In this document: positions 56,650 to 64,000 of the stretch, piece by piece
Layout of the letters: the number at the start of each line of letters is the position of its first letter
How positions within the stretch are numbered: position 1 is the stretch's first letter
NCBI GenBank assembly: GCA_039090855.1
Contig: CM077005.1
Coordinates: forward strand, 73,466,607 to 73,530,606
Direction: 5' to 3'
DNA length: 64,000 nucleotides
DNA from: Macrothele yani
Lineage: Eukaryota > Arthropoda > Arachnida > Araneae > Macrothelidae
Program-made: the position numbers and the translations under genes
The notes under the pieces: model-generated
Database searches by the model: none
Seen by the model: only the letters and a program-made list of their open reading frames with translations
What the model was told of the DNA's origin: nothing

Positions 56650-56998
56650 CTCCCGTGACTTCCCTGGCCTTCTTCTGCTTTTCCTTCCTGCCACTTGGGC
56701 TACAATTTTTTATTAGTATGCATCTCATCACTCATTCTTTCAACATGGCCAAACCACCGAATCATATTAGTCTACACCTTGATAACAACATTTTGCTTCA
56801 CATTACACAACGTCAACACATCTTCATTCCTCACAAGATCAGAACGTGTCTTGCCACAACGCCCCCCCGTAAGTAAAGCATTTCTCCAGCACTCAAACGA
56901 CTCCTATGTTTTTCCTGTAGTACCCAGGTTTTACTGCCATACATCAGAGTAAGAACAATTCCACTTTCATACACAGCCATGCGGGGTACTCTCTTGAG
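56650..56998 (-). pseudogene. LINE C-terminal fragment
   Basis: On the minus strand, mixed frames read VLTLMYGSKTWVLQEKHRSR, then DLVRNEDVLTLCNVKQNVVI and IRWFGHVERMSDEMHTNK. These match the post-RT region common to several LINE families, the same domain as RCMLGITRRDKK and WAGHTARRTDHRW in the RTE copy. It is a decayed fragment of a different LINE. Confidence 0.75.
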
Positions 56999-57032
56999 AA
57001 CCCATCATTCCTGTGAAAACCTACGAAAGCAG

Positions 57033-57699
57033 CTATAAAAAATCATCTAATGTCTTCTGCTTTTTCTCGGAGGATCTACTTTTTGTAACGCTATCTCTCC
57101 ATCTTTTTAGAAAAATGACATCAGCTGGCGATAATTCCGGTTGCTGCTCTACCTATGTAAGGGCCGTCTCTAGGGTCGCTGTATCTTCTACATGAGAATT
57201 TTTTTCTTGCGCACAGTCAGTTCCTTCTTCATCAGATTCCGAATACTTTTCATTAGTAACTATGTGAATAATTGCTTCATCTGTAATTTCTTCCTGCTCG
57301 AGACGTTAAAACAACACCGGTCTTGTTTTATTTTCAGCTTTCTTTTAGGGGCATATCCTCCCATTGCGGCTTTCCTATTGACATCAAAGCTTATTCTTTT
57401 TTTTTGTTTTTTTTTGTTTCCCGAACGGTCTCTAGCTTCAATGGTTTTCCAGGGTTTCACATAGATAGGGTTGCACGTTTTATCCTTTGGCTATCTTTCA
57501 GCAGTCCCTGACATTGCCTACGAAATTACCTGGAAACGGCCTTTTTCGATTCTGTTTCAAAACTTTTTACGTGCAAATCGCTCGGAATTTTTTATTAGAT
57601 TTTTTTATGACACATACTTTTTTTCATGGTTCATCGTGAATGTCCTCGGATTAAGCGTAACTCCATTTGTTGTTACTCGGATTATAGAGACTTTGCTGT
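57033..57699 (-). pseudogene. pogo/Tigger transposase C-terminal remnant and right end
   Basis: On the minus strand about 57306-57033 reads EEITDEAIIHIVTNEKYSES, TLETALTYVEQQPELSPADV and IFLKRWRDSVTKSRSSEKKQ, ending KTLDDFL then a stop. This is the acidic tail plus leucine-rich C-terminus typical of Tigger/jerky-like transposases. The right terminus (57640-57699) reads, on the minus strand, cagcaaagtctctataatcc and later cttaatccgagga, matching the left end at 51179. TA follows at 57699-57700. The DDE core is missing. Confidence 0.75.
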
Positions 57700-58593
57700 A
57701 TTTTTTTCGCTGAAAATGTTTTTCCAAAAATCTGCTTTGAAATAGTTTTTTCGTGTTCGAAAGTATTTAAACGTCGTGCTCATTATACCCGAGAATTTGG
57801 TGTCTTCTTTCTTGCTTTATCTTCAAATCGTAAAATAGAAAAAAACACTCGAAAAGAAAAAAGCTCCTAATGTTCTATCATTTAAGAATTATTTTTTGTT
57901 TCGCTTTAAATATATCTCGGAAATACTGAAGCGTCATTTAAAAGTTCACATGCATTTCTTCCTAATTTTATGACCATAATCCTCCACTGAATTTTAAATA
58001 TTTATATGTATTACTCATGTTACCATGTTATGTTATATCTTGCTTCATTTGTGAATTATTTGACAAATCAAACAAGAACGACAAACATGTCGACAATCTT
58101 TTCTATTTGAAATACCGGAGATCTTTCAAATTTTTATTGCAAAAATTAGTAACTTTAGAAATAATAAATGCTTGACACATTTTAATTTTTATTGCATCGC
58201 TCGTACGCGGTCTAGAAAGTGTTTTACTTTCGCTTCGTACAACTTTAATGTAACGAATATGTACCAGCAACAATTATTACTAACGAAATTTAGTAGTCCA
58301 TTTTTTCTCTTGAGAAATAAAACTTTTTACTGCCACGTAGCTTACACAAAATCTTGTTTAAAGCTCATTTGTTTTTAATAACGAAAGAAAGCCAGAAGAC
58401 TAGTTTAAATATTAACACTGACATTCAACGTGTGCTGCACGTTCTTATTATATACGGTATAGAACTCGTAATTGTTGTTTTGAAAATCTCTAACTCAAAA
58501 AAATTATCTACACTTCAAAACTGTCAAATGCGATTACTTATTTACCGCAGTCTAAAAGAGGCGACAAAGATGTTAGACAATCTACATTTAAAG
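57700..58593. other. Unassigned AT-rich stretch
   Basis: Frames 58172-58378 and 58354-58596 plus show no known domain. Confidence 0.4.
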
Positions 58594-58595
58594 TA

Positions 58596-59950
58596 AGAGG
58601 GTAAATAAAAAATTATCCACGCTTGCGCCCTAATTTTTTGGGGTTGGCCGCACAGCCTTCTGCGCGGGCATGCTATAATGTGGTATTCTTGTGGTTATAT
58701 TACTGAAGTTTGATTTTATTGCTACATTTTTCTTTGTTCTGTTATAGAGTAGACATGGCTACTCCGCTGGCAGTGTGCACCCAGGAAGAACAGAGAGCAG
58801 TGATCCGCTCCGCTGGCAGTGTGCACCAAAGAAGAACAGAGAGCAGTGATCCGATTCCTCTGGTCTAAAGGTGTGTCTGTCTGGGGCTAAAATTCATCGC
58901 AGGCTTGCACCACAATACGGAGACAGCGCTCTACCACGCAGAAGTGTGTATGAGTGGATCGAGAAGTTTAAAAATGGCAGACAAGCTGAAGCATGAAGAG
59001 GCTGCAGGACACCAATCAACCTCACCACTGACGGGAAGATTCAACAAGCTCAAGAGATTATTCTGGCGAACCGAAGCGTGACCTCCAATAAGGTTGCCTG
59101 TTCTCTGCAAATCAGATATGGTTCTGCATACGATATCAACCACTAGAAACTTGGTTTGCGTAAAGTCTCTTTAAGATGGGTGCCAAGACAGCTTACCGGA
59201 GAGCATAAGCGCAAACGTGTGGAGGTATCTCAACGCTTACACCACCGCTACAACGATGATGGCGAAGCTTTTTTGGAGAGAGTCGTCACAGGAGATGAGA
59301 CCTGGATCCATCGCTTTGAGCCGGAATTCAAACGGCAGGGTATGGAGTGGAAACACCATAGATCCCCAGCGAAGAAGGAATTCAAGGCGCAACCTTCCAC
59401 AGGAAAAGTTATGCTAACCGTTTTTTGGGACTCTAAAGGGCCTATACTGGAACATTACCTGAACAAGGGGTCTACAGTCACCATTGTACGCTACAGTGAA
59501 ATTCTGGCAAAGGAACTGAAACCAGATATTCGCACCAAACGCCGAGGCCTATTGTCGAAGCAAGTGTTGTCGTTGCACTACAACGCACTCCCCCATTCGG
59601 CCTCCCACACCGTTGAAACCCTTTGCAAATTGGGTTTCGAGGTGCTGGAATACCCTCCATACAGTCCAGATCTCGCCCCCTTCCGACTTTCACGTCTTTG
59701 GACCCCATCAAAGATGCTTTGCGAGGTCATAGATTTGCTTCAGACGACGAAGTGAAGGAAGTGATGCATAAATGGCTGTGTGACCAGCCACAAACCTTCT
59801 TCTCCAATGAAATACACAATCTTGTGGACCGCTGGAAAATGTGCATCGAAAATCAAGGATACTATGTAGAAAAATGATGTACTTCAGCCCCGGGTGTTTT
59901 TGTGATATATTATAGAAACAAAAGGGCGGATAATTTTTGATTTACCCTCG
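58596..59950 (+). mobile_element. mariner element (SETMAR-type), inactive
   Basis: Inverted ends gagggtaaataaaaaattat (about 58598) and the complement around 59928-59949, with TA at 58594-58595 and 59951-59952. Length is 1355 bp. The coding region begins near 58755 (MATPLAVCTQEEQRAVIR). The main frame 59156-59755 reads RWVPRQLTGEHKRKRVE, RVVTGDETWIHRFEPE (first Asp), GKVMLTVFWDSKGPILEHY, LHYNALPHSASHT and EYPPYSPDLAP. A frameshift follows, and the tail FASDDEVKEVMHKWL to YYVEK lies in frame 59623-59877. The second catalytic position is Tyr (HYNALPH) instead of Asp, so the enzyme could not be active. A 46-bp tandem duplication at 58760-58851 also shifts the N-terminal frame. Confidence 0.94.
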
Positions 59951-59952
59951 TA

Positions 59953-60551
59953 CAAACAACTCAACTTCCTTTGGAGGCCAAATCACATGATAGAGATCTG
60001 CGTCAGCATTATAAATTTTGGGAAGACGCTTTGCAGAACACGATCACAAAACGTAATTGAAAATTAAAACGGTGCGCTGGGATTAAAAAGAAGGGTTTTC
60101 ATACCAAAAATAGGTACAACGTATCAGAGACAGAATATAAGTAAAAAAATAGCACTTGGATCTGTTAATTGTTAATTAAAGGAATTCATCCTAAAAAAAA
60201 TACTGCGAACTACGAATAGAGAATATTTTAAATTGCATCCAGTTCTGGCTTTCTGTCAGATTATGTTATCTTAATACACGGAGGTTATCACGTATATGCT
60301 AATTTAGCTTTCATTTTAGTTTCTTTCTTTGTGTAAAATTTTGAGTTCGTTCGTTTGTGCGTTTCTATCTCAACGTTATATCTTCTCACTCGCTGAATGT
60401 TATGTGGCAATTGACTTGAAGTTGGATCAGAATGAAGTGTGTATTTTTTGACAAAATGAGAACAATGTATACAATATTTGGTGCGAGCAATGTTAAAAGA
60501 CGGTAGATTAATGCAGCCTTGCGTTGTATGCTGTTTCTTTGTCAAGACAAG
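59953..60551. other. Unassigned stretch
   Basis: No gene recognised. The minus frame 60288-60545 lacks known domains. Confidence 0.4.

Positions 60552-60626
<75 letters not shown>
60552..60626. repeat. (TA)n microsatellite, about 75 bp
   Basis: Uninterrupted alternating TA. The longest simple repeat in the window. Confidence 0.97.
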
Positions 60627-60627
<1 letters not shown>

Positions 60628-61754
60628 TTAAGAGCAAAACTGAAGACTAAGGAAAAAATTTTAGAATTTAAAACGAAGGGTGCAAAATAACCTGAAAATC
60701 AGAACGCGCAACGCAGCAGTTTTGAAAATTCAGAATTCACATACTATAAAGATATCTAAGCAAAAAAAATACATATATAATTTTGACTCACACCTGTACA
60801 ACATAGAAAAGGTTATTTTATCTACCTGCGTGAGTAAAGGAGAAAAAGAAAAAAAGAAAATAAAACAACTGAATGTAGAAGTGTCGAGAATACTGAGCCT
60901 TGGTTTATCAAGGACCAGCAAAAACTCTGCATTTTCACTCCACAAAAGAAATCTAGTTGGAAATGGGTTTTCTGCAAGGCCATAGATGGGGCAATTTTTT
61001 CCCACCTAAAATAGTTTAAAAAATATATATATAGTGTCTCTCGTAGAGTAAAGCATGACCTAGCACTAGTTAATAATTTCGCTTGCATCCATTAATTTTC
61101 ATGGCCTGACTCCATTTTCATCTGTTACTATTAAACAGAGAGAAGAAGATTAAAGAGACTCAAGCTGTGAGAGTGACATAATAAATAGAAATGATTTTCA
61201 GCTATAACGAAATTCCAAGTTCAAATTTGAGAGAAATTTAAACCTGAAAAACAAATTTTACATTGCAATTAAAAAAGGAAATGTTAATTTATAACGAACA
61301 GATTTTTGAAAGAAAACTTGAGTCTAAAACCCTACCTATAATTTATGACAGCACGAAAACGAGAATAAGTTAAAGATAATAATTAACTAAAGAAAACTTT
61401 GTGAAAGTTATATACCTTAAACAGTTAGTTGCAATATGTACAAAGTCGCTTAAGTGCATAATTAATTAGTTATTAAGAACTTAACTACTTTGAAAAAACA
61501 GCGCATAGACAGCATAGAAAGGAACAAGTTTATCTTCTGTTCCTAGGTACCACAAATGCCTCAAAGTTACAAAGAAGTATAAGAGTTAAAACCCGCATAA
61601 ATGTTACAGACAAACCAATGCTGAAAAGCTAAAACGAAGGTACATGAAGTACAAACATTGAACTTATAAAACCTAGAACCCAAAACAAGGAAGAGAGCTT
61701 ACCTCTTGAGCAAAACTTTCTCCTCACAAGAGGATGGTGAACATGGCTGACCTC
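60627..61754. other. AT-rich stretch without recognisable gene
   Basis: Lysine-rich frame 60680-60985 plus and others reflect A-richness; no domain is seen. Confidence 0.4.
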
Positions 61755-62857
61755 CGCCTCCGCCACGCTAGACAGGGGCAAAAGGGTTGATGGCCTTCAT
61801 ACAGCAAGAAATTTCACAACGGAGATTTTAACCAGAGAAAAAATATATAAACTTAAGACTGTGGATCTGTATGATCATGAATGAGCAGAATTAACTCTCC
61901 AGAATACATGAGAAATATTATAAAATACACGAGCAGTTTATTTAATAATCTTTGCATGTATTAAATCATCTAGTGAGTTTCATAGATTAATCAGAATCTT
62001 ATTAATTTTAATGTTGGTTTTACTATTTTAGTATATCCTAGTGATGAATAACTGGTTTTTTTTATTTGTTTTTTATTTTCTTTTATAAACAGATTTTGCT
62101 TTTTTGTGATTTTGTTTATATTATTTAATTTTTTTGTTTTAATAGGACCGTCATATCCATAGCACTAAGGTTCCTTTGTGTAGTTAATAGGCATCCTCTA
62201 GCCAACTTCCTTACGGCTTTGATTGGTCAGAATCATATTATTAACTGTGTAGAAAATTAAAGCAGGATCTGCCAACCTTACTCTAGTTATTCAGAATAAT
62301 TTTTCTTAAAGTTCTTTTGATGAAAGAAGAAGGAATTTCGTTGTTCTCTAGAAAACTTTCTAATAAGTATTTATTAATGTGGTAATTGAAGGTCCAAATT
62401 GTTGCCAAATTCTTGAAATTTTAGGACCTGAGAAATTAGTACATTCTCATTTCTGGTTGAAATGTTATTATTCCAGTGTAGATATTTAATTACTTTTGAA
62501 AGGAAAATTAACTCTTTTATCAAAGAGGCTAATAGATTGTTGAGCTTAATGCTTCAAGTCTAGAACTCAAGTTCCTGATTACTGTGGTTATTTTACATAA
62601 GTTAAGAGAGCTAGATAGATATTATCAAAATCACTCTCTATAACTTCGGAATTATTGATACACAAAAGCAGATCATCAATATATCTAAAAGTGTAAAGGT
62701 AGTCTGAGCAGGTGGGGTGATTTAATGAATTTATATTCCTTAAAGAACAGTGAATAGATTAGCGATATTCGTGGACGTTGATGTTCTATTGGAATACTGT
62801 TCACTTGCTTATAGAGAGTATTATTATATAAGATATGGTTATTTTTTATGCAGCAAT
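61755..62857 (-). mobile_element. Penelope-like element, left arm of a head-to-head palindrome
   Basis: Reverse complement of 62860-64000 with moderate divergence. The minus frame 62685-62882 reads ATYKQVN-like NTLYKQVNSIPI and EYKFIKSP and then breaks. The YIDD region is visible only through substitutions and frameshifts. Outer parts match the right arm down to the cluster of ctccgcc-type bases near 61757. This copy is the more decayed arm. Confidence 0.8.
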
Positions 62858-63470
62858 TGATTGCTGCATAAAAAATAACCATATCTTATATAATAATACT
62901 CTCTATAAGCAAGTGAACGGTATTCCAATGGGAACATCAACGTCCACGAATATCGCTAATCTATTCCTGTTCTTTAAGGAATATAAATTCATTAAAAATC
63001 ACCCCACCTGCTCAGATAACTACCTTTACACTTTTAGATATATTGATGATCTGCTGTGTATCAATAATTCCGAAGTTATAGAGAGTGATTTTGATAATAT
63101 CTATCCTAGCTCTCTTAACTTATGTAAAACCAACCACAGTAATCAGGAACTTGAGTTCCTAGACTTAAGCATTAAACTCAACAGAGGTAACCCATCTATT
63201 AGCCTCTTTGATAAAAGAGTTAATTTTCCTTTCAAAGTAATTAAATATCTACACTGGAATAATAACATTTCAACCAAAGTAATTGAGAATGTACTAATTT
63301 CTCAGGTCCTAAGAATTTCAAGAATTTGCAGCAACAATTTGGACTTCAATTACCACATTAATATACTATTAGAAAGTTTTCTAGAGAACGAAATTCCTTC
63401 TTCTTTCATCAAAAGAACTTTAAGAAAAATTATTCTGAATAATAGAGTAAGGTTGGCAGATCTGCTTTAA
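62835..63470 (+). CDS. Penelope-like reverse transcriptase fragment (right arm)
   Basis: Open for 211 codons. It contains YKQVNGIPMGTSTSTNIANL (RT fingers/palm block), YTFRYIDDLLCINN (YxDD catalytic box), ELEFLDLSIKLN, then LFDKRVNFPFKVIKYLHW and SSFIKRTLRKIILNNRVR. This is the downstream half of an RT related to Penelope-like elements. The first RT blocks, and any GIY-YIG domain, are absent. The first eight codons lie across the palindrome centre, so the apparent start is not the natural one. Function as an independent gene is unlikely. The family call rests on motif style and could be another YIDD retroelement lineage. Confidence 0.7.
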   Translation: MVIFYAAIDCCIKNNHILYNNTLYKQVNGIPMGTSTSTNIANLFLFFKEYKFIKNHPTCSDNYLYTFRYIDDLLCINNSEVIESDFDNIYPSSLNLCKTNHSNQELEFLDLSIKLNRGNPSISLFDKRVNFPFKVIKYLHWNNNISTKVIENVLISQVLRISRICSNNLDFNYHINILLESFLENEIPSSFIKRTLRKIILNNRVRLADLL

Positions 63471-64000
63471 TTTTCTACACAGTTAATAATATGATTCTGA
63501 CCAATCAAAGCCGTAAGGAAGTTGGCTAGAGGATGCCTATTAACTACCTAAAGGAACCTTAGTGCTATGGATATGACGGTCCTATTAAAACAAAAAAATT
63601 AAATAATATAAACAAAATCACAAAAAAAGCTTAAAAATCTGTTTATAAAAGAAAATAAAAACAAATAAAAAGAAAAAACCAGTTATTCATCACTAGGATA
63701 GCTATACTAAAAATAGTAAAAACCAACATTAAAATTAATAAGATTCTGATTAATCTATAGAAGCTCACTAAGGTGATTTAATACATGCAAAGATTATTAA
63801 ATAAACTGCTCGTGTATTTTATAATATTTCTCATGTATTCTGGAGAGTTAATTCTGCTCATTCTGATCATACAGATCCACAGTCTTAAGTTTATATATTT
63901 TTTTCTCTGGTTAAAATCTCCGCGCGTTGGTTTCTTGCTGTATGAGGAGGCCATCAGCCCCACCCTCACTGCCCCCCAGCGTCTAGGAGTGGCGGAAGAG
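62860..64000 (+). mobile_element. Penelope-like element, right arm of a head-to-head palindrome (continues beyond window)
   Basis: Contains the RT frame 62835-63470, then an AT-rich 3' region with aaaaccagttattcatcact and aagactgtggatc-type blocks shared (inverted) with the left arm. The similarity runs to the last base of the window, where cctcctagacgc-like bases still correspond roughly to 61757-61790. The end is therefore not seen. Confidence 0.8.

Noticed and set aside
60478..60690. 70-codon frame with an alternating Tyr-Ile run
   Set aside because: It is translation of the (TA)n microsatellite.

Overview
This window looks like a piece of an animal (eukaryotic) genome that is almost entirely mobile DNA. 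I find no convincing host protein-coding gene. The base composition is AT-rich. The repeats include tRNA-derived SINEs, Tc1/mariner, pogo/Tigger and hAT DNA transposons, RTE-type and other LINEs, Penelope-like elements, a TRIM-like mini LTR element, palindromic repeats and satellites. This mix suggests an arthropod, and the flavour of the Tc1 and mariner proteins suggests a chelicerate such as a spider. That assignment is inference from resemblance, not from a host marker gene.

Layout. 1-11.5 kb: SINE copies, three mariner remnants (one with both terminal inverted repeats, 8696-9939), a decayed DUF4817-type transposon and three perfect short hairpins. 11.5-13.5 kb: two oppositely oriented Penelope-like remnants, one with a hammerhead-ribozyme-like motif beside its 3' end. 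13.7-16.7 kb and 19.0-19.4 kb: palindromic elements whose arms carry tRNA-like sequences; one is split by a 5'-truncated RTE LINE. 16.9-17.4 kb: a 108-bp satellite. 18.0-18.3 kb: a SINE with a 12-bp target duplication. 20.5-21.1 kb: a complete TRIM-like element (163-bp LTRs, primer-binding site, polypurine tract, 4-bp target duplication) with a tRNA-like sequence inside each LTR. 23.6-25.5 kb: anonymous inverted and direct repeats. 26.3-30.7 kb: a modular repeat of about 150-bp monomers, most carrying a match to the CTCF core motif; a second, disrupted family member lies at 48.0-51.2 kb. 30.9-32.4 kb: a Tc1 element. 33.2-42.2 kb: a nearly identical 4.5-kb head-to-tail tandem duplication holding two Tc1 elements, a DUF4817 transposon and the end of a third Tc1. 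43.2-45.2 kb: a hAT/ZBED-like transposase remnant whose N-terminal coding part has expanded into about 25 copies of a 42-bp repeat. 45.7-50.4 kb: three more Tc1 elements, the last almost intact. 51.2-57.7 kb: a pogo/Tigger remnant that apparently hosts nested LINEs, including a full-length RTE copy with an 11-bp target duplication. 58.6-60.0 kb: another mariner. 61.8-64.0 kb: a head-to-head palindrome of about 1.1-kb arms, one arm keeping an open Penelope-like reverse transcriptase frame.

The elements do not form a pathway; they record successive, often nested insertions. Most coding frames are broken. The most nearly intact are the Tc1 at 49016-50423, the duplicated Tc1 at 34791-36211/39295-40715 and the RTE at 51419-54595. 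The leads I consider most novel are the tRNA-bearing TRIM, the CTCF-motif array, the palindromic tRNA elements and the repeat-expanded hAT gene.
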